From assembly GCF_002355515.1 (NCBI RefSeq), contig NZ_AP014809.1, positions 5,232,501 to 5,296,500 of the forward strand: a DNA stretch of 64,000 nt, in the 5' to 3' direction. Within the stretch, counting starts at the first letter, position 1; each line of letters begins with the position of its first letter. The position numbers were made by a program, and so were the translations under genes. The notes beneath the pieces are model-generated. The model had not been told where the DNA came from. It did not search any database and worked only from the letters and a program-made list of their open reading frames with translations. Of the stretch, positions 26,768 through 35,648 are shown piece after piece. The stretch comes from Methylorubrum populi. Lineage in GTDB: Bacteria; Pseudomonadota; Alphaproteobacteria; Rhizobiales; Beijerinckiaceae.

Positions 26768-27412
26768 TCAGTGCGTCAGCGGGCCGGGGATCGCGGCTTC
26801 GGCCTTCACCAGCAGCCTCTCCTCGTGGCGCTTCATGAAGAGCCACAGGGCGATTCCGCCGAAGACGACGAAGGCGAGAAGTGTGAGGCCCACGGGGCCG
26901 ACGATGTGCTCGATGGAACGGCCGCAGGCATAGGCGCCGAAGCCCATGATGCCGGCCCAGGCGACGCCGCCGAGGCCATTGAACAGCATGAAGCGGCGGG
27001 CATCGAGCCGGTTCACGCCCGCGAGCACCGCCGCGTAGGCGCGCAGCATCGCGGTGAAGCGGCCGAAGAACACGATTTTCCCGCCATGCTCGCGGAACAG
27101 ATATTGCCCGAGCTTCAGCCGGCCGTGGTCGAGGGCGATGAGGTGGCCGTAGCGCAGCAGCAGCGGCATGCCCCAGCGGCGCCCGACCCAGTAGCCGAGA
27201 TTGTCGCCGAGGATCGCGGCGGCTGCGGCGGCGGCGACGATCAGGACGACGTTCAGGCTTCCGGTGCTGCCGGCATAGACGGCCGACGAGATCAGGATGG
27301 TCTCCCCCGGCATCGGTACCCCCGCGCTCTCCAGCGCGACGACGACGAAGACGGCGAGATAGCCGTAATGGGCGATGAGGTCGGCGATCGGAAGTCCCTG
27401 GAGGAAGGACAT
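26768..27412 (-). CDS. DedA-family membrane protein
   Basis: A 214-residue protein with about five hydrophobic segments. DedA/VTT signatures: GVPMPGETILISSAVYAG, AAILGDNLGYWVGRRWG and FGRFTAMLRAYAAVLAGVNR (the conserved F-x-R-[FY]-x-P-x-x-R region, with Met/Leu in place of Pro). Recent work assigns DedA proteins to lipid carrier flipping and membrane homeostasis. Start ATG 27412. Convergent with the transaldolase fusion. Confidence 0.93.
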   Translation of the reverse strand: MSFLQGLPIADLIAHYGYLAVFVVVALESAGVPMPGETILISSAVYAGSTGSLNVVLIVAAAAAAAILGDNLGYWVGRRWGMPLLLRYGHLIALDHGRLKLGQYLFREHGGKIVFFGRFTAMLRAYAAVLAGVNRLDARRFMLFNGLGGVAWAGIMGFGAYACGRSIEHIVGPVGLTLLAFVVFGGIALWLFMKRHEERLLVKAEAAIPGPLTH

Positions 27413-27484
27413 GGATGAAAGGGCTCCGCAGCACGTGGCGCGGCGCAGTCTGTCCACGAACGTGGCCGCAGCAGGGCGGCCCCG

Positions 27485-27685
27485 TCAGCCGGCGTCACTT
27501 ACCTCGGCGAGAACCGGGGCCGCCGCGGGTGCCGGCTCCTCTCCCGCCGCGAGCGGCCAGCGGGCCGCGAAGGCGTCGTCCTCCGGCAGCGGCAGCAACC
27601 GTGCGAGGCCTTCCGAGATCCCGAACAGGATCGGGTTCGTCGAGAGACCGGAGCCGGGCGGGTGAAGGCGCGTGGTGTCGATCAT
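27485..27685 (-). CDS. Small hypothetical protein
   Basis: A 66-residue reading frame starting ATG 27685, with Pro/Ala-rich C-terminal sequence (EEPAPAAAPVL) and an N-terminal LHPPGSGLSTNPILFGISEGLARLLPLPEDD. No Shine-Dalgarno is evident and no family recognised. Included because codon usage looks coding and nothing else occupies the 400-bp gap. Confidence 0.35.
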   Translation of the reverse strand: MIDTTRLHPPGSGLSTNPILFGISEGLARLLPLPEDDAFAARWPLAAGEEPAPAAAPVLAEVSDAG

Positions 27686-27825
27686 GACAGGTGCCGGGGT
27701 CGAAGCGCCGGGGCGGGAGTGCCTATAAGCCTTCCGACGCCCGAGGGTTGCACGAACCTGTCGATCTTCGTGACATGCGGCACGTCGGCTACAGCCCGCC
27801 GCGCGGTCCGTTCTCCCTCTCGCCC

Positions 27826-29277
27826 TCAGCCCGCCTTGAGGAACTTCTCGACGCTGGCGCCAAGGCCCGCGGAATGCGCCGAGAGATCGCTGGCGATGGC
27901 GCGGACCGCCTCGACATGGCCGCCGGTGGCGTCCGCCGCCGAGGACACGCCGACGATGTTGCCGGACATCTCGTGGGTCGAGGCCGCTTGCTCCTCCACC
28001 GCGCTCGCCATGGCGAGCGTCAGCCCGGAGAGGTCCGTCACCGCCGCGGTGATGGTGCCGATGGCCTCCACCGCCTCGCCCGTAGCGCCCTGGATCGCGG
28101 CGATCTGCCCGGAGATCTCGCCGGTCGCCCGGGCCGTCTGCTCGGCCAGGGCCTTCACCTCGGCGGCCACCACGGCGAAGCCGCGGCCGGCGGCGCCCGC
28201 CCGCGCCGCCTCGATAGTGGCGTTGAGGGCGAGCAGGTTGGTCTGGTCGGCGATCGAGCGGATCATCGCCACCACCGCATCGACCTTGCCGGCGTTCTCG
28301 GCGAGGCGGCGGACGGTGAGATCGGTCGTCTCGGCCTGGGCCGCGATCCGCTGGGCACGTTCGGAGACCCGTCCGACCTGCCCCGAGATCTCTTGGATCG
28401 AGGCGGTCATCTGTGCCGAGCCCGCCGCCACCGAGGCGGCGCGCTGCCGGGCGTCCTCCGCCGAACGCGCCAGCCCCGCGGCGGAGAGCTGCATCTCCTC
28501 GACCGCGTTGCCGACCGCCGCGACGACGCGGGAGACCTCCGCCTCCATCTCCACCTGCGCGGTCGCCACCGCCCAGGTCATCATGGGGCCGAGGTAGCGC
28601 CCATCAGGCCCGTTGATCGCCGAGACGCGCAAGTCGAGCGTCTCCGGTCCCACCTTGATCCGGGCGCGATGCGGCAGGCGGCTCGCATCCGCGAGCATGG
28701 CCCGCTGATGATGCGGGTTCTTATGAAACACATCGAAGGACTGTCCCAGCATCTGTGAGACCCTGATCGGCAGATGCTGCTCGATCGTCCCGAGCGTCGT
28801 GCGCGAGGTCGCGTTCAGGTAGTTGATCTTGAAGTCGTCGCGCGGATCCGCGGTCATGACCGCGATGGGCATGCCGTCGATCATCGTCATCAGGCGGTTG
28901 GTTTCGTTCTTCTTGGCCGTGATGTCGGTGGCAAACTTCATCACCCGGACCGGCTTGCCCTCCGCGTCGAGAACGGCGTTGTAGGTCGCTTCCAGCCAGA
29001 CCCGGCGGCCGGCCCTGTCGAGCCGCGCGAACTCGCCGGCGGCGTAGCGGCCGGCGCGCAGATTGTCCCAGAAGGCAGCGTATTCGGGGCTCGCACCGTA
29101 GTCCGGATCGACGAAGATGCGGTGGTGCCTGCCCTGGATCTCGTCGAGCGCGTAGCCTGCGACCGAGAGGAAGTTCTGGTTCGCGCTCAGGATCGTGCCG
29201 TCCATGGCGAATTCGATCGTGGCGAGCGAGCGGTCGAGCTTGGCCTGTGCGTCGTTGTGCTTCGGCATGCGAAACAT
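27826..29277 (-). CDS. Soluble PAS-domain methyl-accepting chemotaxis protein
   Basis: A 483-residue receptor lacking transmembrane segments, so cytoplasmic. Residues 10-110 form a PAS domain ([27 protein letters not shown]; ends [10 protein letters not shown]); a second PAS-like segment spans 120-230. The C-terminal signalling helix pair has the conserved hairpin tip around residue 342 ([20 protein letters not shown]) and [19 protein letters not shown] in this class often binds heme or FAD to sense oxygen or redox. Start ATG 29277 or ATG 29268. An A/T-rich region upstream may be its promoter. Confidence 0.93.
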   Translation of the reverse strand: MFRMPKHNDAQAKLDRSLATIEFAMDGTILSANQNFLSVAGYALDEIQGRHHRIFVDPDYGASPEYAAFWDNLRAGRYAAGEFARLDRAGRRVWLEATYNAVLDAEGKPVRVMKFATDITAKKNETNRLMTMIDGMPIAVMTADPRDDFKINYLNATSRTTLGTIEQHLPIRVSQMLGQSFDVFHKNPHHQRAMLADASRLPHRARIKVGPETLDLRVSAINGPDGRYLGPMMTWAVATAQVEMEAEVSRVVAAVGNAVEEMQLSAAGLARSAEDARQRAASVAAGSAQMTASIQEISGQVGRVSERAQRIAAQAETTDLTVRRLAENAGKVDAVVAMIRSIADQTNLLALNATIEAARAGAAGRGFAVVAAEVKALAEQTARATGEISGQIAAIQGATGEAVEAIGTITAAVTDLSGLTLAMASAVEEQAASTHEMSGNIVGVSSAADATGGHVEAVRAIASDLSAHSAGLGASVEKFLKAG

Positions 29278-29645
29278 GGAAGGGCCCCCGTGACGAGATC
29301 TCCCTCCATCCGCGCTGTCATGAAGAGTGATCCGAGTCGTAGATGAGATGCCGGCCTCGGGTCGAGGTTATCCGATGACTCTCGATAACCGATCTCGGGT
29401 TGGAAACTAAGCCACATTCTTAAATTTACAGTTAATGTTGCAAGTTTTGCTTTCGTAAGGCGGCGGATAACACTGCCGGGCTGGAGGTGGTGACTGATCC
29501 GTAACTGACGATTTGCCTGATAAATAACAAAACATGTGAAGGCATCGCGTTGGAAAAGTGCCTTCCTCTACAGGCTGTCGGCACCTGGAACCCTTCAGGT
29601 GCCGGGAGGATGGCCGCGTGCCGAGGGCGGGATGATGGGGCAGTG
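29278..29645. promoter_or_regulatory. A/T-rich intergenic region upstream of the chemoreceptor
   Basis: A 368-bp gap with a distinctly A/T-rich core (about 29405-29545) in an otherwise ~70% GC window. Minus-strand TTGCAA followed 17 nt later by an A/T-rich -10-like stretch could be the chemoreceptor promoter. The rest holds the 3' region of the metallo-beta-lactamase gene. No gene of its own was recognised. Confidence 0.4.
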
Positions 29646-30518
29646 TCAGCCGCGCCGGCCGAGCTGGTCCAGCGGCACCGGCGCGGCGTGGGGCCGACTG
29701 CCGAGCATCGCATCGATCAGCGCCAGAACCTCCGCCCGGCCGACATTGGCCGCCGGCTCGAACGGGGTCCAGGTCTGGATGAAGTCGAGGCGCTCGAACA
29801 CGTCGCGATAGCGGCGCAACTCGCTGACGGTCAGCGGCACCCCGCGCACGAAGGCCTTGTGCGCCGAGATCGTCAGCGCCCGGCGGAAGTCGTCCGGGTC
29901 GAGCTCGAACTTGAGGGCGTCGCCGCAGAAGCAGATCTTTCGCTTCCGGTCGAACAGCACGGCGTGGCCGTCGAAATGACCCGCCGTCCGGTGCAACTCC
30001 AATCCGGGCAGGGGTTCCAGGAAGTCGTCGTAGGGCCAGGACACCTGAAGCGCCGCGCTCCAGGTGAAGTCGGCGGCCGGCAGGCAGAGTTCCGGGTCGA
30101 ACCGGTCCTGGAGCTGCACCAGCGCGCCGTAGGAATGCGGATGGGAGGCCGAGAGCACCTGCATGCCCCCCAGCCGCTCGATCTGGTCGAGTGCGGCCTC
30201 GCTGAAGACGGGGCAGCCCTCGAAGCCCATATTCCCGTTCTCGGTCCGGATCAGGTAGGCGCTCGGGCCGATGCCGGAGACCGGCTCGTTCCAGAAGCGC
30301 CAGACACCCGGCTCCAGCTCCTCCCAGTGGCAGGGGAACGCGTCCTGCGCCTCCTGCGCGGTGCGGAAGCGCCAGCCGTCCTGCGGCACGACGTGGCGGG
30401 CGTCCAGGCACATCGGGCAATGCGGCGGCACCTCGAAGTGGCGCTGCCAGAAACCGCAATTGTCGCAGGTGTAGGAGGGCAGCTTCAGGGCGCCCGCGAA
30501 GGGCAGATAACCGGGCAC
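29646..30518 (-). CDS. Metallo-beta-lactamase-fold protein with N-terminal zinc ribbon
   Basis: A 290-residue protein. Residues 18-37 hold two CxxC pairs (CDNC at 18-21, CPMC at 34-37), a zinc-ribbon/rubredoxin-like knuckle. The rest is metallo-beta-lactamase-like: SASHPHSYGA (His126, His128), AGHFDGHAVLF (downstream His) and CGDALKF (bridging-Asp type). In place of the usual HxHxDH it reads HPHSYG, so one metal site is incomplete. I chose GTG 30518 because the AGG lies 7 nt upstream and the longer frame to 30581 would run through the terminator of the upstream operon. Function unknown. Confidence 0.85.
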   Translation of the reverse strand: MPGYLPFAGALKLPSYTCDNCGFWQRHFEVPPHCPMCLDARHVVPQDGWRFRTAQEAQDAFPCHWEELEPGVWRFWNEPVSGIGPSAYLIRTENGNMGFEGCPVFSEAALDQIERLGGMQVLSASHPHSYGALVQLQDRFDPELCLPAADFTWSAALQVSWPYDDFLEPLPGLELHRTAGHFDGHAVLFDRKRKICFCGDALKFELDPDDFRRALTISAHKAFVRGVPLTVSELRRYRDVFERLDFIQTWTPFEPAANVGRAEVLALIDAMLGSRPHAAPVPLDQLGRRG

Positions 30519-30534
30519 GGGCAAACCTGCTTGG

Positions 30535-30572
30535 AAAAAAAGAGAACGGCCGGAAGCTAGTGCTCCCGGCCG
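30535..30572 (-). terminator. Intrinsic terminator after the RND pump
   Basis: On the minus strand CGGCCGGGAG (30563-30572 arm) pairs with CTTCCGGCCG (30547-30556 arm) around a 6-nt loop, followed by TTCTC and seven T residues (30535-30541). It lies 52 bp after the pump stop and before the GTG of the metallo-beta-lactamase gene, and ends the adaptor/pump operon. Confidence 0.85.
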
Positions 30573-30623
30573 CAATCTCATCCCCAGTCGCGCTTTCTGC
30601 CGCGCGTCCGGCCGGGTGGTGCC

Positions 30624-33600
30624 TCAGCCGTGGGCCGGGGCCCCGTTCGGCTCGCCGTGCGAGTCCCTCCCGTGCGGATCCTTGCCGCGCTTGCGGCCGA
30701 TCCAGATCACCGTCTTGCGGATCACGACGTAGAAGACCGGCGTTAGGAACAGGCCGAAGAAGGTCGCGCCGATCATTCCGAAGAACACCGCCGTGCCGAG
30801 CGCCTGGCGCATCTCTGCGCCGGGGCCCGTGGCGATGACGAGCGGCAGCACGCCGAGGATGAAGGCGAAGGCCGTCATCAGGATCGGGCGCAGGCGCAGG
30901 CGGCAGGCCTGGACGGCGGCGTCCACCGGCCCCTTGTGCTCGCTCTTCTCGATGTCGTGCGCGAACTCCACGATCAGGATCGCGTTCTTCGCGGCCAGGC
31001 CGATGAGCACGATGAGACCGATCTGGGTCAGGATGTTGTTGTCCTGTCCCCTCAGCTGCACCCCGAACAGCGCGGCGAGCACGCCCGTCGGCACCACCAG
31101 CAGGATCGCCAGCGGCAATGCCCAGGACTCGTATTGTGCCGCGAGCACGAGGAAGACGAGGAGCACGCCGAGCGCGAAAACGTAGATCGCCGTGCCGCCC
31201 GCCGCCTTCTGCTGGAAGGCGATCTCGGTCCAGTCGTAGGAGTAGCCCTCGGGCAGGGCCCGCTTGGCGATCTCCTCCATCGTGTCGAGCGCCTGACCGG
31301 TCGAGACACCGGCCTGTGCCACGCCCTGCAGCGGCACCGAGTAGTACAGGTTGAACCGCTGCACGATCTGCGGGCCGGCGATGTCGCGGATCGAGGCCAG
31401 CGTGCCCATCGGCACCAGGGCACCGGTGGAGGAGCGCACCTTGAGCTGCTCGATGTCGCGCCGCGACATGCGATAGATCGCATCACCCTGCACGCGCACC
31501 TGATAGATGCGGCCGAGGGTGTTGAAATCGTTGACGTAGGCGCCGCCGAGCGCCGTCTGCACGGTCGAGAAGACGTTGGCCAGCGGCACGTTCAGCATGC
31601 GCGCGATGGTGCGGTCGATGTCGAGGTAGAGCTGCGGCGTGTCGTTGCTGAAGGTCGTGAAGACCCGCGTCACGTCCTTGCTCTGGTTGGCCTGCCCCAT
31701 CACCTCGCCGGCCGCCGCGAGCAGCGGGCCGATTTCGGAGGACTGACGGCTCTCGATCTGCATCTTGAAGCCGCCGCCCTGGCCGAGGCCGCGCACCGGC
31801 GGCGGCGGGATGACGATGACTCTCGCCTCCTGGATGCCGGCGGTCGCCTTCATCACGTCGCCGGTGATCACCGCCGCGCTGCGCCCCTGCGCCGCCCGCT
31901 CCTTGGCGTTCTTGAGGGTGAGGAACATCACCGCCGCGTTGGTGGTGTTGGTGAAGGTGGCGCCGTCGAAGCCGGCGATGATGACGGTGTTGGTGATGCC
32001 GTCGATCTTGCGGGCGATGGCGGCAGCCCGGTTCACCACCTCCGTGGTGCGGTCGAGCGAGGAGCCCGAGGGCAGCTGCACGACGCCGATGAGGTAGCCC
32101 TGGTCCTGATCCGGGATGAAGCCCGTCGGCGTGGTCTGGGCGAGGTGCAGCGTGCCGGCGATCACGCCCGCGTAGACGAGCAGCATCGCGATCACGCCGA
32201 CCACGGTGCCGGTCAGCACGCGGATGGTGTGGCCGTAGACGTTCGACAGCCAGTCGAAGCCGCGGTTGAACAGGTGCGCCAACCAGTTGACGAAGCGCGT
32301 CAGGAAGAATTTCGGCGGCTTATGCTCGTGGTGCGGCTTCAGGAGCAGCTTGCAGAGCGCCGGCGAAAGGGTGAGCGAGTTGAAGGCCGAGATGATGGTC
32401 GAGGCCGCGATGGTGAGCGCGAACTGTTTGTAGAACTGGCCCGAGATGCCGGGGATGAAGGCGGTCGGGATGAACACCGCCGCGAGCACCAGCGCGATGG
32501 CGATGACCGCGCCGCCCACCTCGTCCATGGTCTTGTGGGCCGCCTCGCCGGGCGAGAGCCCGTCGGCCATGTTGCGCTCGACGTTCTCCACCACGACGAT
32601 GGCGTCGTCGACGACGATGCCGATGGCGAGCACGAGACCGAACAGGGTGAGGTTGTTGAGCGAGAAGCCCAGCGCCGACATCACCGCGAAGGTGCCGACG
32701 AGGGACACGGGAATCGCGATCACCGGGATCAGCGCGGTGCGCCAGCTCTGGAGGAACACCAGCACCACGATCACGACGAGGAGGACCGCCTCGAACAGGG
32801 TCTTGTAGACCTCGTGGATCGATTCCTCGATGAACTCCGTCGGATTGTAGGCGATGCGGTACTCGACGTCCGGCGGGAAGTTCTTCTTGAGCTGCTCCAT
32901 CGTCGCCTTGACCGATTCCGCGGCCTCGAGCGCGTTGGTGCCCGGCCGCTGGAAGGCGCCGATGCCGACCGCGGGCGTGTCGTTGAGGAAGGAGTTGGTG
33001 GTGTAGTCCTTCTGGCCCATCTCGACGCGGGCGATGTCGCGCACGCGCACGAGGCGCCCGTCGCTCGCCTTGACGATGACGTCGGCGAACTCTTCCGGCG
33101 TCTGGAAGCGCCCCTGTGACTGCACCACGAGCTGGAAGGCGGCGCCGGGCGCGGCGGGAGGGCCGTTGAGCTGCCCGGCCGCGACCTGAACGTTCTGCTC
33201 CTGCAGCGCGCTCGTCACGTCGGTGGTGGTCAGGCCGTAGGCGGCCATCTTCTGCGGGTCGATCCAGATGCGCTCGGCGTACTCGTTGCCGCCGAAGATC
33301 GAGATGTCGCCGACGCCGTCGAGGCGCAGCAGCTCGTCGCGGATGTTGAGGTAGATGTAGTTGGCCAGATAGTTCTGGTCGTAGGTGCGCTTGGGCGAGA
33401 GAAGGTGCACGACCAGCATCAGGTCGGGCGAGGCCTTGCGCACGGTCACGCCGAGGTTGCGCACGTCCGGCGGCAGGCGCGGCTGCGCCACCGAGAGCCG
33501 GTTCTGCACGAGCACGTTGGCGATATCGAGGTTGGTGCCGACCTTGAAGGTCACGGTCAGCAGCATGGCGCCGTCGTTGGTCGACAACGACGTCATGTAG

Positions 33601-33833
33601 AGCATGTTGTCGACGCCGTTGATCTCCTGTTCCAGCGGCGTCGCGATCGTGGCGGCCACGGTCTCGGCGTTGGCGCCGGGGAAGCTCGCGCGCACGGTCA
33701 CGGTCGGCGGCACGATCTCGGGATATTGCGAGACCGGCAGCTTCTCGTAGGCGACGAAGCCGAGGATCAGGAACACGATCGACGTGACCGAGGCGAAGAT
33801 CGGCCGGTCGACGAAGAAATGGGCGAAACGCAT
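30624..33833 (-). CDS. RND multidrug efflux transporter, AcrB/HAE1 family
   Basis: A 1069-residue inner-membrane pump with 12 predicted membrane helices and two large periplasmic loops. The proton relay Asp pair in VVDDAIVVVENVERNM (TM4, about residue 405) and the Lys of GLAAKNAILIVEF (TM10) are both present. The N terminus MRFAHFFVDRPIFASV and the C-terminal VIRKTVIWIGRK match HAE1 pumps. It exports hydrophobic drugs, detergents or toxins with the adaptor encoded 163 bp upstream; no outer-membrane channel gene is in view. A strong hairpin separates adaptor and pump. Confidence 0.97.
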   Translation of the reverse strand: MRFAHFFVDRPIFASVTSIVFLILGFVAYEKLPVSQYPEIVPPTVTVRASFPGANAETVAATIATPLEQEINGVDNMLYMTSLSTNDGAMLLTVTFKVGTNLDIANVLVQNRLSVAQPRLPPDVRNLGVTVRKASPDLMLVVHLLSPKRTYDQNYLANYIYLNIRDELLRLDGVGDISIFGGNEYAERIWIDPQKMAAYGLTTTDVTSALQEQNVQVAAGQLNGPPAAPGAAFQLVVQSQGRFQTPEEFADVIVKASDGRLVRVRDIARVEMGQKDYTTNSFLNDTPAVGIGAFQRPGTNALEAAESVKATMEQLKKNFPPDVEYRIAYNPTEFIEESIHEVYKTLFEAVLLVVIVVLVFLQSWRTALIPVIAIPVSLVGTFAVMSALGFSLNNLTLFGLVLAIGIVVDDAIVVVENVERNMADGLSPGEAAHKTMDEVGGAVIAIALVLAAVFIPTAFIPGISGQFYKQFALTIAASTIISAFNSLTLSPALCKLLLKPHHEHKPPKFFLTRFVNWLAHLFNRGFDWLSNVYGHTIRVLTGTVVGVIAMLLVYAGVIAGTLHLAQTTPTGFIPDQDQGYLIGVVQLPSGSSLDRTTEVVNRAAAIARKIDGITNTVIIAGFDGATFTNTTNAAVMFLTLKNAKERAAQGRSAAVITGDVMKATAGIQEARVIVIPPPPVRGLGQGGGFKMQIESRQSSEIGPLLAAAGEVMGQANQSKDVTRVFTTFSNDTPQLYLDIDRTIARMLNVPLANVFSTVQTALGGAYVNDFNTLGRIYQVRVQGDAIYRMSRRDIEQLKVRSSTGALVPMGTLASIRDIAGPQIVQRFNLYYSVPLQGVAQAGVSTGQALDTMEEIAKRALPEGYSYDWTEIAFQQKAAGGTAIYVFALGVLLVFLVLAAQYESWALPLAILLVVPTGVLAALFGVQLRGQDNNILTQIGLIVLIGLAAKNAILIVEFAHDIEKSEHKGPVDAAVQACRLRLRPILMTAFAFILGVLPLVIATGPGAEMRQALGTAVFFGMIGATFFGLFLTPVFYVVIRKTVIWIGRKRGKDPHGRDSHGEPNGAPAHG

Positions 33834-33900
33834 CGTTCAAACCTCTCGCCGGCCGGTGCGCGCGCTGGCGCGACCCGTGCGGCTTGCCGTCTGCGTCCAG

Positions 33901-33934
33901 GCCGGCGCCGCCCGGTCGGTCCGGGAGCGCCGGC
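33901..33934. other. Intercistronic hairpin between RND adaptor and pump
   Basis: In the 163-bp spacer GCCGGCGC and GCGCCGGC flank an inner stem CCCGG-TCGGT-CCGGG (nested stems at 33901-33934). No T-run follows, so it is not a classical terminator. Hairpins in such gaps can stabilise mRNA or set relative expression. Confidence 0.55.
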
Positions 33935-33996
33935 GCTCGAATCTTTCTCGTCCGCTCTCCGCCTCGCCCCCGCGACGGCGCGGCATCACCGCGGCC

Positions 33997-35142
33997 TTAC
34001 TTCTTCGTCGGCGGCAACTCGACCGTCTCGGGCTTCACCTGCGCCCCCGGGCGGACCTTGGCGACGCCGTTGATGACCACGAGTTCGTCGCCCTTCAGGC
34101 CGTCGCGGACCACGCGGTAGCCGTCGACGATCGGTCCGAGCTTCACCGTCCGCGCGGAGACCTTGTCGCCCTCGCCGAGCACGTAGACGATGCGCTTGTC
34201 CTGGTTGGCCGAGACCGCCTCGTCGGGAATCAGGATGCCCTGGAACGGCTTGGTCGCGGGCATCGCGACGATGCCGAACAGGCCCGGCTTGATGAACTCG
34301 TCCGGGTTCTCGACCGTGGCGCGCAGGAGCATCGTGCCGGTCTGGTAGTCGACCCGGTTGTCGACGAAGTCGAGCGTGCCCTTGCGGGTCGGCTTCTCTT
34401 CGCCGGACAGGGCGATCAGCACCGGAGCGCCCTTGCCGCGCTGCATCTGGCCCATGCCGATGCCGAGCGAGCCCTGGTACTTCAGGAACGAGCGCTCATC
34501 GACGTTGAAGCCGAAATAGATCGGATCGAGCGAGACGATCCGGGCCAGGATCGTCTGGTCGGTGCTGACGATGTTGCCCTCGGTGACGAGGCGCTGGCTG
34601 ATCCGTCCGTTGATCGGCGACTTCACTTCCGTGAAGTCGTAGTTGAGCTGGGCATTGCGAAGCGCCGCCTCGGCGCTGTCCACGTCGGCCTGGGCGGTTT
34701 GCGAGGCCTGCCGGCGCTGATCGGTGACCTGCTCGGAGATGTTGCCGCCGCGCGAGAGGACCTGGGCACGCTCCAGGTCGGTCTGGGTGAAGGAGAGGCG
34801 CGCCTTGGCGGAGACCAGCGCCGCCTGGGCCTGCTCCAGCGTCGCCTTGTAGGGCCGGCGGTCGATGACGAAGAGCACGTCGCCCTTCTTCACGTTGGCG
34901 CCGTCCTGGAACATGATCTTGTCGAGGTAGCCGGTCACCCGGGCGCGGACCTCGACGAACTCGATCGGGTCGAAGCGGCCGGTATACTGGTCCTGCTCGA
35001 TGATCTCCCGCACCACCGGTTTCGCAACGGTCACGCCGGGGGGCGGCGCGCCCGGCATCTGCGCGCCGGCCGGCCCGGCACCCAGCAGCGCGGAGGCGAT
35101 CAGCGGTGTGACGAGAAGAAGAGGCCTGAGGCTACGCATCAT
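33997..35142 (-). CDS. RND efflux periplasmic adaptor subunit (AcrA/MexA type)
   Basis: A 381-residue membrane fusion protein. A signal peptide (SLRPLLLVTPLIASALLG, cleaved near AGAQ) lacks a lipobox Cys in the usual position. Then come the biotinyl-lipoyl domain halves (EVRARVTGYLDKIMFQDGANVKKGDVLFVID and SPINGRISQRLVTEGNIVS), a coiled-coil hairpin between them, and the beta-barrel/MP domains ending VRPGAQVKPE. Two ATGs in tandem at 35142 and 35139; either could start. Partner of the AcrB-type pump; bridges it to an outer-membrane channel encoded elsewhere. Confidence 0.95.
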   Translation of the reverse strand: MMRSLRPLLLVTPLIASALLGAGPAGAQMPGAPPPGVTVAKPVVREIIEQDQYTGRFDPIEFVEVRARVTGYLDKIMFQDGANVKKGDVLFVIDRRPYKATLEQAQAALVSAKARLSFTQTDLERAQVLSRGGNISEQVTDQRRQASQTAQADVDSAEAALRNAQLNYDFTEVKSPINGRISQRLVTEGNIVSTDQTILARIVSLDPIYFGFNVDERSFLKYQGSLGIGMGQMQRGKGAPVLIALSGEEKPTRKGTLDFVDNRVDYQTGTMLLRATVENPDEFIKPGLFGIVAMPATKPFQGILIPDEAVSANQDKRIVYVLGEGDKVSARTVKLGPIVDGYRVVRDGLKGDELVVINGVAKVRPGAQVKPETVELPPTKK

Positions 35143-35261
35143 TCGGTTCCCTGCATGGCGCGGCCTAGTCCCGGCAACCGGATGTGGGGCGTGCGCCCGC
35201 GCACATGACGGCCATTTTCGGAAGGAACGCTGAGGCACGCTGCGGCGCAGACCTGCCCGAT

Positions 35262-35585
35262 CTACGCTTCAATCGGTTCGCCCGCGGCGTACCAATCCTT
35301 GAACGCGCCCGCGTAATGCTCGCTGAGGTCGAGCCCCGACTGCTGCGCTGCGGCGATCGCGTGAATCGAACGGACCCCCGAGGCGCAGGAGAAGACCGGC
35401 CGGCGGCCATCCGCCTCGATCAGCGCCTTCAGCGCCGCGGCATCGAAGGTCGAGAGCGGGTGCGAGACGGAACCGGGGATGTGCCCGCGGGCGAATTCGT
35501 GATCCTCCCGCACGTCGATGAGCAGCAGCGAGCCGTCCGCCAAGCCCCGCTTGACCGTCTCGCGGTCGAGGTCGACCACCTTCAT
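35262..35585 (-). CDS. Rhodanese-like domain protein
   Basis: A 107-residue single-domain sulfurtransferase. The fold starts LIDVREDHEFARGHIPGSVSHPLS (conserved DVRE and HIPG) and the catalytic loop is CASGVRS with Cys67. A six-residue active-site loop of this type is seen in thiosulfate sulfurtransferases that move sulfane sulfur, with possible roles in cyanide detoxification or tRNA/Fe-S thiolation. Stand-alone small rhodaneses often deliver sulfur to partners; none is obvious next door. Confidence 0.93.
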   Translation of the reverse strand: MKVVDLDRETVKRGLADGSLLLIDVREDHEFARGHIPGSVSHPLSTFDAAALKALIEADGRRPVFSCASGVRSIHAIAAAQQSGLDLSEHYAGAFKDWYAAGEPIEA

Positions 35586-35648
35586 CGCAACCGATCTTTC
35601 CAGAGGGAAGCCGCCGCGAATGGGCGGTTCGAAACGCGTAGGGTTGTC

